From NCBI GenBank assembly GCA_963744935.1, contig CAVUVM010000004.1, positions 806,001-870,000 of the forward strand: a stretch of DNA of 64,000 nucleotides. Direction: 5' to 3'. The notes below the pieces were generated by a model. That model saw nothing but the letters and a program-made list of their open reading frames with translations, had not been told where the DNA came from and searched no databases. This document shows, one piece after another, positions 25,530 through 34,319 of this stretch. The number at the start of each line of letters is the position of its first letter. Position 1 is the stretch's first letter. This DNA comes from Bog-473 sp963744935 (lineage in GTDB: Bacteria; Actinomycetota; Acidimicrobiia; Acidimicrobiales; RAAP-2). The position numbers and the translations under genes are program-made.

Positions 25530-25831
25530 CCGGCATCGGGGTACGTGACCGACCGACCTCGTTTGCTGAGTCCCCGCTCGCACAGAGCGCAGGGCCAGAA
25601 CAGTCGGTGAGCGGTCCCTCCCACGGCGAAAGTCGACGCCGTCCCTGTTCGGTCGGGTGAGCGTGGGGGCTCGAATCGCCGGTGACGCCGAGGGTTCTTG
25701 GTGGGGAAAGTGAACTCTTCGTGGCGATCGTTAACTTGCTGGACACCCGCTCGTCACCTTGCTAGACCGCACTTGGCCATTTGCGGTTGGTTCCTTAGGC
25801 GGTTCCTTCGCACTGCGAATCGGGAGGACAA
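25530..25831. other. Intergenic region before beta-helix gene, no gene seen
   Basis: About 300 bases without a convincing gene. It becomes less GC-rich towards the right and contains GGTTCCTT twice (25789-25796 and 25800-25807) shortly before a strong ribosome-binding site GGGAGGAC at the ATG 25832. It probably holds the promoter and leader of the secreted protein gene. No tRNA or riboswitch was recognised. Confidence 0.5.
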
Positions 25832-27070
25832 ATGAACGGCAACCTGTTGTTGAAATCACTCGTGATCGTGCCTCTTCTGTCGGGAGCCGGCGTCTTGGTC
25901 GCCAGTGGCGCCCCGTCGGGCGGCACGCCACCACCGTCGGAGCAAGTAAGTACCCATGGCGTTGACTCCGGTGATTGCATCAGCTCACCATGCGCCACGA
26001 TCAACTACGCCATTGGCCAGGCAACGCCTGGTGAGACGATCCACGTGGCTGCGGGTAGCTACGACCAGACCGTCAACATCACGAAGGCGATCAACCTTGA
26101 AGGTGTGGGAGCGTCGAGCACGACGATCAACGGCGCGGGCCTCGACCCGGCCACGTTGGGCGACGGTTTGTACGGCGTCGTGTACGTGGGCAGCGCCGGT
26201 GGCCAAGTGACCGTGAAGGGCTTCACGATCACGAACCCCTACCCCTACAGCTATACGAGTGGCGAACCAGAAGCGGTTGCGCTCGCCGATCCCAACTCCG
26301 GTGACCGCATCAACATCCTCAACGACACGATCACGGAAGGAACTGCGGACGCCAATGCGAGCACGGACTTCCCGATCGGCATTGACACCTTCCTCAACGC
26401 GGCGACCACGACGATCTCTAACGACACGATCAGTGGCTTCTTCCAGGGGGCGCTGCTCGAGGACAACGGTCCCGCCACGCTCAGCAGGGATCACTTCAGC
26501 CAACTGATTTCCAACACCGACGACAGCACCAACCCTGCGACCGTCTATCCGGCTGAAGGGTTGTTCTTCCTCGCCGATGAGGGTGGGACATACACAGGCC
26601 AGGATGCCAAGAGGGACACCTTTTCCGACTTCTCGGGTTACGGAATCGCCGAAGACGCCGGTTACACGGGCGGGTACGTCACTCCTGGGTGCATCGCAAA
26701 CGGGTCTATCGCGACGGTGCTCAAAAACAACACCTTGGCTCTGACGGGAGGGCCGGCCGCCACTGGGATCGCTCTCACTGTCACCGGGAGCGGGAACAGC
26801 CTGACCGGCACCGTCAACGGGAACACTGGCTACGTCACATCCCCGAGCGACGGCATGGAGACCCAGTCGCTCTCGCTCACCCCGACGCCACCCGGCACGA
26901 CGTGTTCGCCCTATGCATCGACGTCGGGCGGCGGCGGCACGCTCGACCTAACGCAGAACAACGACAACATCAGCTTGAGGACTACGGCGGGCGCCAACAT
27001 CGCGGGACCGGACGCGCTCCAGTCCACGACCATCGGCAACCTTCACGTGCCGAGCCAGCATCGCAGCTGA
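25832..27070 (+). CDS. Secreted parallel beta-helix repeat protein, hypothetical
   Basis: A 412-residue protein from ATG 25832 with a clear signal peptide (LLLKSLVIVPLLSGAGVLVASGAP). It carries the pattern GDCISSPCATINYAIGQATPGETIHVAAGSY, an entry typical of secreted right-handed beta-helix proteins. Successive ISNDTISGF, ILNDTITEG and TVTGSGNSLTG-type rungs follow. Base composition is less GC-rich and richer in Asn, Thr and Ser than the neighbours, so it may be recently acquired. Function could be carbohydrate binding, surface structure or lyase activity; no catalytic residues are recognised. Convergent with DUF1501 across a perfect-looking terminator. Confidence 0.8.
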   Translation: MNGNLLLKSLVIVPLLSGAGVLVASGAPSGGTPPPSEQVSTHGVDSGDCISSPCATINYAIGQATPGETIHVAAGSYDQTVNITKAINLEGVGASSTTINGAGLDPATLGDGLYGVVYVGSAGGQVTVKGFTITNPYPYSYTSGEPEAVALADPNSGDRINILNDTITEGTADANASTDFPIGIDTFLNAATTTISNDTISGFFQGALLEDNGPATLSRDHFSQLISNTDDSTNPATVYPAEGLFFLADEGGTYTGQDAKRDTFSDFSGYGIAEDAGYTGGYVTPGCIANGSIATVLKNNTLALTGGPAATGIALTVTGSGNSLTGTVNGNTGYVTSPSDGMETQSLSLTPTPPGTTCSPYASTSGGGGTLDLTQNNDNISLRTTAGANIAGPDALQSTTIGNLHVPSQHRS

Positions 27071-27135
27071 TTTGGCCGGAGAGTTCGAGTCAGTGGTGCG
27101 AGAGGGAGAGCGTCAACACTTCACCCGTACCACAT

Positions 27136-27173
27136 GAGCCATTGGCGCTTACCTAGGTGAGCGCCAATGGCTC
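27136..27173. terminator. Strong bidirectional terminator palindrome
   Basis: Left arm GAGCCATTGGCGCT and right arm AGCGCCAATGGCTC are perfect complements (14 bp). The ten bases between contain a second palindrome ACCTAGGT, so nearly all 38 bases can pair. It lies between the convergent beta-helix and DUF1501 genes. The DUF1501 stop codon and last codons are inside it. Confidence 0.85.
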
Positions 27174-28577
27174 GAATGGCTGGCCGAGGAAGCTCTTGGG
27201 GTCGGCGCCCAGCACTGGGCCGAGCATCGTCGCGTACAGCGTCCGAAAGTCGGTCGTGTACACCGTGTTCCCCTCGGAGAGCTTCGTCAGGCTCGGTGCC
27301 TCGCCGTAGAAGCCGCCCTTCACCGAGGGTCCCGCCGCGAAGGCGACGTTGGCCCAGCCGTGGTCGGTGCCGTTGCTCGCGTTGCCGCCCACGCGGCGAC
27401 CGAATTCCGTATAGATCAGCACGACCGTCCGCGACCCGTGACACGTGCCGCGCAGCGCGTCGACGAAGGCCGTGACCGCCGTGTCGAGCTCGGACAACAA
27501 GGTGCTCTGGGTCGGAGCCTGGTCGGCATGGGTGTCGAAACCGCCGAGTTCGACGCTGTAGACGTCGGCGGCGGCGCCCGCCAGGATCAGATTGGCAACG
27601 ACGCTCAGCTGCACCGCCAAGATGTTGCCGGTGGCCTGCCCGCCACCGCCGTCGGCGATGGCGAGGTTGTCGGCGGCACCAGCGGCCAGGCCTGACTCGT
27701 CGGCCAGGTGCAACGGGTTGGAGGTGGCCGTTCGATCGAGCAGCGGTCCGAGCCGCTGGTGCAGTTCGAGCATGACGCGGTCCGACGCGGCAGCCTGGGC
27801 GGCGAGAGCTGCATCGGCGCGGTCGCCACGGGCCACGGCTGCATAGAGCCCTTGCTCGAACGCGGACCCCGGCAGCTCGAGTGGGCCGACGGGGATGGCC
27901 GCGCCCTGCACCTGGGAACCTGACAGGGCGGCAGGCAGCGTCGGGCCGATCGCGAGCGCCCGCAGCGGGCTCGAGCGCGTCCCGTCGAGCCAGCGACCCA
28001 GCCAGCCGGTCGTGGTGGCGGCGTCGGTGGAGCCGGCCTGCCAGATGTCCATCGACTCGAAATGGCTGAAATTGGGATCGGCGAACCCCACGCCCTGGAC
28101 GATGGCCAGCTCCCTTGCGTCCCAGAGCCTCTTGAAGCCCGGCATCTTGGCGTGGAGCCCGAAGCCGTCTGCTAGTGGCAGGACACTCGACGCGTCCACC
28201 GCCAGGGGCCCGCGTGCAGGGGCATACGCCGGGTCCTCGTAGGGGATCACGGTGTTGAGCCCGTCGTTGCCGCCATAGAGGGTGAGGAGCACGAGATTCC
28301 CGCCACCGGCGTCGCCCATCGCACCGGTCGTGCCGCCCCCACCGAAGAGGGTGTCCCAGGCCCGCGGCCCGAACACGGCACCGAGCACGCCGAGGGCGCC
28401 GACGCCCCCGGCCAGGCCTAAGAAAGCACGCCGGTGCATGCGCCGGCGATCCTTATCCGACGGCGGGTCCACAACGACGCCCGGACCAAAACTCCCGCGC
28501 ACCTCGGGAATTGAGAGCGGCGACTCCATGGGGAGCGGGTCGGTCGGTGTCGGCTCTGGCCCGTCTTCGTCGGTCAC
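27153..28577 (-). CDS. DUF1501 family secreted protein with Tat signal
   Basis: A 474-residue protein from GTG or ATG 28577 (MTDEDGPEPTPTDPLP). A Tat signal is internal: RRMHRRAFLGLAGGVGALGVLGAVFGP, about residues 45-70. The DUF1501 domain has TLYGGNDGLNTVIPY, GFADPNFSHFESMDIWQAG, LGGFDTHADQ and YTEFGRRVGGNASNGTDHGWANVAFAAG, the His/Asp-rich blocks of this sulfatase-like family. DUF1501 and DUF1800 genes are commonly paired, as here with 10 bp between. Exported folded; enzymatic role unknown. The last six codons and stop form part of a palindromic terminator. Confidence 0.9.
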   Translation of the reverse strand: MTDEDGPEPTPTDPLPMESPLSIPEVRGSFGPGVVVDPPSDKDRRRMHRRAFLGLAGGVGALGVLGAVFGPRAWDTLFGGGGTTGAMGDAGGGNLVLLTLYGGNDGLNTVIPYEDPAYAPARGPLAVDASSVLPLADGFGLHAKMPGFKRLWDARELAIVQGVGFADPNFSHFESMDIWQAGSTDAATTTGWLGRWLDGTRSSPLRALAIGPTLPAALSGSQVQGAAIPVGPLELPGSAFEQGLYAAVARGDRADAALAAQAAASDRVMLELHQRLGPLLDRTATSNPLHLADESGLAAGAADNLAIADGGGGQATGNILAVQLSVVANLILAGAAADVYSVELGGFDTHADQAPTQSTLLSELDTAVTAFVDALRGTCHGSRTVVLIYTEFGRRVGGNASNGTDHGWANVAFAAGPSVKGGFYGEAPSLTKLSEGNTVYTTDFRTLYATMLGPVLGADPKSFLGQPFEPLALT

Positions 28578-28587
28578 GTTGACCTCC

Positions 28588-29928
28588 TCAGTTGCTCACG
28601 TACTCGGGCGACACCAGGGCCAAGGTGACCAGAGTCGGAGGCTCTTGTGCCGCCGCACCGAGCGCCGCGGCGGTCGCCGGGCTCCAGTTCCGCACCGACA
28701 GCATCTCGGCTGCAGCATCGACCCGATCTCCTGGTGACGCGTCGGCCACTGTCGAAATGTCAGCTGTGTGGGACAGCTTGTGCGCGAACTTCCAGCGTTC
28801 CAGTGCGGCGGCGGTCGAGAGCCAGTAGCCGTTTTGGGGCCAGCCCCCCACGCTCGGGGGATCGAAGAGCACCTGCCCCAGGCCGGCGAAGACGGAGACC
28901 AACCTCGCTGGTCGCATCTGCTGCAGTGCAGTCGGGGTGACGCCCAGGGCGCGGAACGCACCGACCACGTACTCGGTTGGCTGCTTCACGAGTCCATTGA
29001 GTGCCTGGGGCCGGGTGAAGGCCGGATGCCCGAAGATCGCTGCGAGCAGCTTCGCAACACTTCGATCGGCCGCGTACCCCGGTGCCAGATCGGCGACCAC
29101 AGGGTCGCTCGGCGTCACCGGATAGGCGAGATAGCTCCAAAAGCGCGACGGCACGAACGTGTTGGAGGCGTCGCTGTCGGTCACGAGGTCGATCACCTGC
29201 TGACCTGTCGTGACGCCGCTCGCCCCGAGAAAGTGCTGTGGTGTCGTGCTGTGCTGGCGCGCCGCGACGGAGAAGGCGCCTGTCTTCCGGTCGAGCCGCC
29301 AGCCGGTGAAGCAGTAGGAGGCGGCGCGCACGTCTGCCTGCGTGTACGTGCCGACCCCCATGGTGAAGCGCTCCATGAGCTCGCGCGCGAAATTCTCGTT
29401 CGGATTGGACGCCTTGTTGGAGTTGGCGTCGAGCCAGATCAACATGGCAGGGTCCTGTGCGACCGCCTGCGTGAGCGCGGTGAAGTCACCGCTCCCTTGG
29501 GTACGGAAGAGCTGATTCTGGTTGTACATGTAGAGCGGGTAGCGGACCTTGGAGATCGCGGTCGGGAAGTGGCCGTGGAGGAGGAACGTCAGCTTCTCCT
29601 TGAGGGGGTTCGTGGTGGCCAGCATCCGGCTCAGCCACCACGTGGTGAGTTCGACGAACTGCTCGTGCAATTGCAGGGGCAAGGCACGCCGTGCCGCCGC
29701 GTCAACGGCCTTGCGCTCGGCGCCGCGGACCGGAGCACTCAGGGTCGGCGTGGCGATGGCGTCGGCGCCGGCGTCGGGCGCGGCCAGACCGGCAATCAGT
29801 GCATCGACCGTGGCGCCGTAGCCGGCCGCCGATGCAGATGAGAGCTGGCTGGGCAGGGCACCAAAACCGGCCCGGCGGTACAGGTGGGCCACCAGGTCCG
29901 TCGTGGTCACGTTCTCGGCAACGGCCAT
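28588..29928 (-). CDS. DUF1800 family protein
   Basis: A 446-residue protein; I chose ATG 29928 (MAVAENVTTTDLVAHLYRRAGFG), with GAGG close upstream. A frame opening at 30102 adds an implausible leader. The DUF1800 blocks are HLYRRAGFG, FLLHGHFPTAISKV, WLDANSNKASNPNENFARELMERFTMGVGTYTQADV, CFTGWRLD, FDPPSVGGWPQNGYWLS and LVSPEYVSN. No signal peptide is seen although the partner DUF1501 has a Tat signal, so it might be exported as a bound passenger. Forms a two-gene operon with DUF1501. Molecular function unknown. Confidence 0.88.
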   Translation of the reverse strand: MAVAENVTTTDLVAHLYRRAGFGALPSQLSSASAAGYGATVDALIAGLAAPDAGADAIATPTLSAPVRGAERKAVDAAARRALPLQLHEQFVELTTWWLSRMLATTNPLKEKLTFLLHGHFPTAISKVRYPLYMYNQNQLFRTQGSGDFTALTQAVAQDPAMLIWLDANSNKASNPNENFARELMERFTMGVGTYTQADVRAASYCFTGWRLDRKTGAFSVAARQHSTTPQHFLGASGVTTGQQVIDLVTDSDASNTFVPSRFWSYLAYPVTPSDPVVADLAPGYAADRSVAKLLAAIFGHPAFTRPQALNGLVKQPTEYVVGAFRALGVTPTALQQMRPARLVSVFAGLGQVLFDPPSVGGWPQNGYWLSTAAALERWKFAHKLSHTADISTVADASPGDRVDAAAEMLSVRNWSPATAAALGAAAQEPPTLVTLALVSPEYVSN

Positions 29929-30117
29929 CGGCCTCAGCCCTTTCGGCGGGCGCCCTCGCGCTGCGCAGAGCACGCCATGGGACCAGTCTCTGCTCCGGCG
30001 CTTACAGGTCCGTGTTGAGAGTGTGAGGGAATTGTCAGGGCTCGCCGGATGAGGTGCGTGCTGGCCATGTCCGATTTCCGCCAGTAATCGGCACAGCGGC
30101 ATGCCAGGCTGTCATCG

Positions 30118-31764
30118 ATGCTCGAGGACCCGGAGCGCTGCTATCAAGCGGCACAGAGCAAGGACTCCCGCTTCGACGGCTGGTTCTTCTGCGCCGTCAC
30201 TTCGACCGGCATCTACTGCCGGCCCAGTTGCCCGGCCAGGACGCCCAAGCGGCAGAACATGCGCTTCTACCCCACCGCTGCCGCGGCACAACAGGCGGGT
30301 TTCCGCGCCTGCCTGCGCTGCCGTCCCGACGCCACACCCGGGTCGCCGGAGTGGAACGTGCGCGCCGACATCGTGGCGAGGGCAATGCGGCTCATCCGTG
30401 ACGGCATCGTCGACCGCGAGGGTGTCGAGGGCCTGGCGGCGCGTCTCGGCTACAGCACGCGCCAGCTGAACCGGCTCATCACCGCCGAGGTTGGCACCGG
30501 TCCGCTCGCCCTGGCCCGCGCCCAGCGCAGCCAGACGGCGCGCGTGTTGCTCGAGACGACCGACCTCCCCGTGGTCCACGTCGCCTTCGCGGCCGGGTTC
30601 GCCAGCGTGCGTCAGTGCAACGAGACGGTGCGCGCGATCTTCGCCGACACCCCAACGGGGTTGCGCGGGCGGGCGCGCAGGGCGGCTCGAGTGCACCGCT
30701 CGCCCGACACCGGCGCCATCCAGTCCATCCGCGTGCGCCTGCCCTGCCGCCAACCGTTCAGCCCGGCCTCGGTCCTCGACTTCCTCGGCGTGCGCGCGCT
30801 TCCCGGCGTCGAGCACCTCGACGGCACGTCCTACCGGCGCAGCCTTCGGCTCCCCCACGGGCACGGGGTCGTGACGCTGACCGCGCCCGAGACGACAAAC
30901 AACGTCGGGCGCCACGCTGGTGCGGCGCGCGATGTTGGAGCGGCCGGGCCGGCATACGTGGAGGGCGACCTCGTCCTCTCCGACCTGCGCGACCTCACCA
31001 CGGCGGTGGCCCGCTGCCGGCAGCTGCTCGACCTCGACGCCGACCCGGTAGCCATCTGGGAGGCCTTGCGGCGAGATCGCCATCTGGGGCCCGTTGTCCG
31101 GCGCGACCCCGGGCGCCGCGTCCCGGGAGCGGTCGACGGCTTCGAGCTCGCGGTCCGCGCCGTCATCGGCCAACAGGTCTCGGTGTCAGGAGCCCGCACC
31201 GTCGCCGGCCGACTCGTCCACGCGGCCGGTGATGCGCTCCATGTGCTCGACGGCGAGATCACCCACCTCTTCCCGACCCCGGCCGCGCTGTCCGAATTGG
31301 CGCGGCGCGAGCCAGGAGCGTTCCCCATGCCAGCCGGGCGGCGACGTGCACTCGTGGCGTTGGCCGACGCCGTCGAGCGCGGCGACGTCGTCATCGACCC
31401 GGGCTCCGACCCGGGCGAACTGCGCCACTCGCTCCTGGTCCTGCCCGGCATCGGGCCCTGGACCGCCGAGTACGTGGCCATGCGCGCACTGCGCGACCCC
31501 GACGCCTTCATGCCGACCGACCTGGGCATCCGTCGAGGCGCCGCCGCCGTCGGCCTGCCCGGGGACCCGACCGAGCTCGTCGAGGCCACCGAGGCATGGC
31601 GGCCCTGGCGCAGTTACGCCATGGCGCATCTCTGGTCGCTCCCCGTAGCGGTCACCCGGGACCCTGCCACGAAATCGAAGACGAGACCGAAGACGAGACC
31701 GAAGACGAGACCGAAGACGAGACCGAAGACGAAGACGACACAGATGAAAGGACGTGCCGCATGA
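30118..31764 (+). CDS. Ada/AlkA fusion: methyl-phosphotriester sensor regulator and 3-methyladenine glycosylase
   Basis: A 548-residue protein from ATG 30118 combining the Ada N-terminal zinc domain with an AlkA glycosylase. Zinc cysteines are Cys34, Cys38, Cys65 and Cys68 (GIYCRPSC, FRACLRC); Cys34 would accept methyl from phosphotriesters. An AraC-type HTH follows (about 90-185, LAARLGYSTRQLNRLI, VAFAAGFASVRQCNETVRAIF). Residues about 200-520 form the AlkA part with the HhH-GPD loop LLVLPGIGPWTAEYVAMRAL and catalytic Asp in FMPTDLGIRRG. The C-terminus carries four KTRP repeats encoded by a 12-bp tandem repeat, an odd basic tail. Overlaps ogt by ATGA. Both repair and induction of the alkylation response are likely. 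Confidence 0.93.
   Translation: MLEDPERCYQAAQSKDSRFDGWFFCAVTSTGIYCRPSCPARTPKRQNMRFYPTAAAAQQAGFRACLRCRPDATPGSPEWNVRADIVARAMRLIRDGIVDREGVEGLAARLGYSTRQLNRLITAEVGTGPLALARAQRSQTARVLLETTDLPVVHVAFAAGFASVRQCNETVRAIFADTPTGLRGRARRAARVHRSPDTGAIQSIRVRLPCRQPFSPASVLDFLGVRALPGVEHLDGTSYRRSLRLPHGHGVVTLTAPETTNNVGRHAGAARDVGAAGPAYVEGDLVLSDLRDLTTAVARCRQLLDLDADPVAIWEALRRDRHLGPVVRRDPGRRVPGAVDGFELAVRAVIGQQVSVSGARTVAGRLVHAAGDALHVLDGEITHLFPTPAALSELARREPGAFPMPAGRRRALVALADAVERGDVVIDPGSDPGELRHSLLVLPGIGPWTAEYVAMRALRDPDAFMPTDLGIRRGAAAVGLPGDPTELVEATEAWRPWRSYAMAHLWSLPVAVTRDPATKSKTRPKTRPKTRPKTRPKTKTTQMKGRAA
31678..31738 (+). repeat. 12-bp tandem repeat (AAGACGAGACCG) inside ada-alkA
   Basis: About four direct copies of AAGACGAGACCG followed by two shorter AAGACG units, in frame, encoding KTRPKTRPKTRPKTRPKTKTT. 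Such slippage-prone tracts vary in copy number among strains. It extends the protein end with a basic tail that could bind DNA. Confidence 0.8.
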
Positions 31765-32246
31765 CGACCACCTCGACCCTCACCGCCACGATGCCGCTGA
31801 AGTCGCCGATCGGGACCCTCGTGCTCGAGTGCGACGGGGACGTGTTGATCGGTCTCTGGCTTCCGACCGAGAAGCGGCACCGCCGCCGCGACGTCGATGA
31901 CGTCCCGCCGGTGCTCAAGGAGACCGCCATCCAGCTCGAGGAGTACTTCGCCGGCGAGCGCAGGGACTTCGACATCCCGATGGAGCTCGACGGCACGCCA
32001 TTCCAGCGCCAGGTTTGGTTCGAATTGGCGCGCATCCCCTACGGCGAGACCATCAGTTACGGAGAGCTGGCCCGCCGCGTCGGACGGCCAAACGGGCCGC
32101 GTGCGGTCGGACAGGCCAACGGGCGCAACCCGATCCCCATCATCGTGCCCTGCCACCGCGTGCTGGCCAGCAACGGCATCGGCGGCTACGGCGGCGGGCT
32201 CAAAGTCAAGCGCGCGCTGCTCGCGGTGGAGGGTGTCGCCGCCTGA
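31761..32246 (+). CDS. ogt: Methylated-DNA--protein-cysteine methyltransferase
   Basis: A 161-residue O6-alkylguanine repair protein from ATG 31761, overlapping the ada-alkA stop by four bases. The acceptor is Cys131 in IPIIVPCHRVLASNGIGGYGGGLKVKRALLAVEG. The helix-turn-helix GETISYGELARRVGRPNGPRAVGQANGRNP with the Arg finger region is complete. It removes alkyl groups from O6-guanine by suicide transfer. Translationally coupled to Ada-AlkA, so alkylation sensing, glycosylase and direct reversal are produced together. Confidence 0.95.
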   Translation: MTTTSTLTATMPLKSPIGTLVLECDGDVLIGLWLPTEKRHRRRDVDDVPPVLKETAIQLEEYFAGERRDFDIPMELDGTPFQRQVWFELARIPYGETISYGELARRVGRPNGPRAVGQANGRNPIPIIVPCHRVLASNGIGGYGGGLKVKRALLAVEGVAA

Positions 32247-32265
32247 GGTCGCGTAAGGTGCGCCG

Positions 32266-33078
32266 GTGGAAACCGCCCGGAGTGTGCAGGACGCCTTCAG
32301 CCTGACGGGTCGCGTGGCCCTCGTCACGGGCGCCGGAGGCGGTATCGGGCGCTCCACCGCCGAAGTGCTCGCAGCTGCGGGCGCCACCGTCGTGTGCGCC
32401 GACATCAACGCTGCCACGGCGGCCGAGACGGCGAGCGGCATCACAGCCGCGGGCGGGCAGGCCGAGAGCGCTGAGCTCGACGTCGCCGTCCCGGGGGCGG
32501 CCGGCACGCTCGTCGACCACATCACGGCGCGGCATCGCCGCCTGGACGTGATGTGCAACATCGCCGGGATGATGATCGACAGCACCATCGTCGACGTCGA
32601 TCCCGACGAATTCGACCGCATCGTTGCGGTGAATCTCAAGGGCGTGCTCTATGGATGCCAGGCCGCCGGGAAGGTGATGGTCGCGCAGGGCGGCGGGTCC
32701 ATCGTCAACATGGCCTCGGCAGCCGTGCTCGCACCGGCCGCCGGCATCGGTCCCTACGCGATCACCAAGGCCGGCGTGGCGCAGCTGACCAAGACGATGG
32801 CCCTCGAGGTGGGCAAGCACGGCGTGCGGGTCAACTGCGTGGCGCCGGGCTTCGTACCCACCAACATGACGGCGCGCTACTACACGAACCCCGACGGCAC
32901 GATCAACGAGGAGACGAAGGCGGCCGTGCTGACGCCGATGGCGAAGTCCGCACCGCTCCGCCGCGTCGGCGAGACGTCGGACATCGCGTACTGCGTCCTG
33001 TATCTCGCTGCGGACGCCAGCAGCTTCGTCACCGGGCAGCTGGTGAGCCCCAACGGCGGCGTCTCCATGCACTACTAG
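32266..33078 (+). CDS. SDR family oxidoreductase
   Basis: A 270-residue short-chain dehydrogenase from GTG 32266 (VETARSVQDAFSLTGRVALVTGAGGGIG). Motifs: TGAGGGIG for cofactor, NIAGMM, catalytic Ser in IVNMASAAVL, YAITKAG (Tyr-x-x-x-Lys) and FVTGQLVSPNGGVSMHY at the end. The acidic residue ADINAAT after the second strand suggests NAD rather than NADP. Stands 19 bp after ogt but is unlikely to share its function. Substrate unknown; other SDR genes in the window suggest alcohol oxidation in catabolism. Confidence 0.88.
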   Translation: METARSVQDAFSLTGRVALVTGAGGGIGRSTAEVLAAAGATVVCADINAATAAETASGITAAGGQAESAELDVAVPGAAGTLVDHITARHRRLDVMCNIAGMMIDSTIVDVDPDEFDRIVAVNLKGVLYGCQAAGKVMVAQGGGSIVNMASAAVLAPAAGIGPYAITKAGVAQLTKTMALEVGKHGVRVNCVAPGFVPTNMTARYYTNPDGTINEETKAAVLTPMAKSAPLRRVGETSDIAYCVLYLAADASSFVTGQLVSPNGGVSMHY

Positions 33079-33106
33079 ACGCCCGCCGACCTCGAGGCGC
33101 CGGTCT

Positions 33107-34276
33107 CTACGAGATGCGCACCAGGTCGAACTGCCCCGTCGTCGTGTCGGACGTGACGACCGCGGGCCCCGGGCCGAGCAGCGTGACGGCGGGACCCACG
33201 ACGACGGCGTCGATGGCGGTGCCGTGGGGGTCGATGCGCACGACGCACGACGACGGTGCCGGCTGGGCGGACTGCGGGCAGGTGGCGATGGCGCCACCCT
33301 GTTCGAGCGCGAGCGGCCCCGCCGCCGTATCGACGACGGTGCTCGTGACCGAGCCGCTGTACGAGCCCACCGTCGCCAGGGTGGTGGCGTCGTAGGTGGT
33401 GTAGAGCGCATCGAGGCCCTGGCCGGCGGGCTCGCTGACCCACACGGTGCCGCCCGCCACGACGTCGAGGTACTGGACGCCGCCGCCGAGACCGTTGGGT
33501 GTGTCCGCCAGCGCGGGGCCGGTGAGCACAGAACCGTTGGGCCGCCGCACCGCCAGGTGGTGCGCGGTGTCCTCGTAATAGACGGAGCCGTCGGGGCCGA
33601 TGGCGTCGCCCAGGCTCTGCACGACCAGGCGCGGGCCGGCAGACGACGTGGGGTTGATCCGGTAGACGCGCACCGTGTTGCCCTGCGTCACCGACACCAA
33701 GACGTTGCCCCCTGCCGCGGCGAGCGCGACGAGGTCGGCGTCCGAGCTGTTGGTGGCGTTCACGGAGGGCATCGTCCACTGCCCGTCCTGGTTTCCGCTG
33801 GCGCGGTTGTACGCGAACACGTTGGAATACGTCGCGATATAGAAGTTCGTACTGTCAGCGGCCAGCGCGGCAATGCCGTTGGCGACGTGCTCGGCGACCG
33901 CGGCCGGACCGTTGCCGTCGACCACCCACGCCACCGCCGGGGCCGGGTTCGTCGGGTCCTGCGGTGCCGCGAAGACCGCGCCGTCAGGGCTCTCGGCGGC
34001 GGTGACGCGGTCGGCCGAGAACGGCAGCGCGATGGGCGAGCCCGCCTGCAGCGGGCCCGAGGTGGCGACGGGAGCGAGCGTCGAGCCGGGAGTCGCCGTC
34101 GTGGCGGTCGACTGGCCCGTGTTGCCGCCACCTTCGGATCCGTTCAATGACCCGGCGTGGCCGTGAGGGCTCCCCGCCGACGGATTGGACGGGCCTGAGC
34201 TGCACGACGCCAGGAGCAGCGCGAGCAGTGCGACGGGAAATGCCAATTGGAGGCCCCGGCCGGGATTCCCGCGCAC
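33107..34276 (-). CDS. Putative lipoprotein with beta-propeller-like repeats
   Basis: A 389-residue secreted protein. I chose GTG 34276 because it leads directly into a lipoprotein signal (GLQLAFPVALLALLLASC, Cys25). A frame reaching ATG 34339 adds 21 residues without function. After a Ser/Gly/Thr linker the domain has repeats such as FYIATYSNVFAYNRASG, NVLVSVTQGNTVRVYRIN, GSVYYEDTAHHLAVRRPNG and GTVWVSEPAG, resembling PQQ-like or NHL-type beta-propeller blades. No catalytic residues seen. Transcribed divergently from the dienelactone hydrolase, 43 bp apart. Confidence 0.75.
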   Translation of the reverse strand: MRGNPGRGLQLAFPVALLALLLASCSSGPSNPSAGSPHGHAGSLNGSEGGGNTGQSTATTATPGSTLAPVATSGPLQAGSPIALPFSADRVTAAESPDGAVFAAPQDPTNPAPAVAWVVDGNGPAAVAEHVANGIAALAADSTNFYIATYSNVFAYNRASGNQDGQWTMPSVNATNSSDADLVALAAAGGNVLVSVTQGNTVRVYRINPTSSAGPRLVVQSLGDAIGPDGSVYYEDTAHHLAVRRPNGSVLTGPALADTPNGLGGGVQYLDVVAGGTVWVSEPAGQGLDALYTTYDATTLATVGSYSGSVTSTVVDTAAGPLALEQGGAIATCPQSAQPAPSSCVVRIDPHGTAIDAVVVGPAVTLLGPGPAVVTSDTTTGQFDLVRIS

Positions 34277-34319
34277 GGGGCCCAGTATGGCGTGGGGCCA
34301 CACCCGATACGTTGCGCCT

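Noticed and set aside
25530..25831. Riboswitch or tRNA in the leader of the beta-helix gene
   Set aside because: No cloverleaf or recognisable aptamer core was found, only a short GGTTCCTT repeat.
31678..31738. CRISPR-like repeat
   Set aside because: The 12-bp units are adjacent with no spacers and encode protein.
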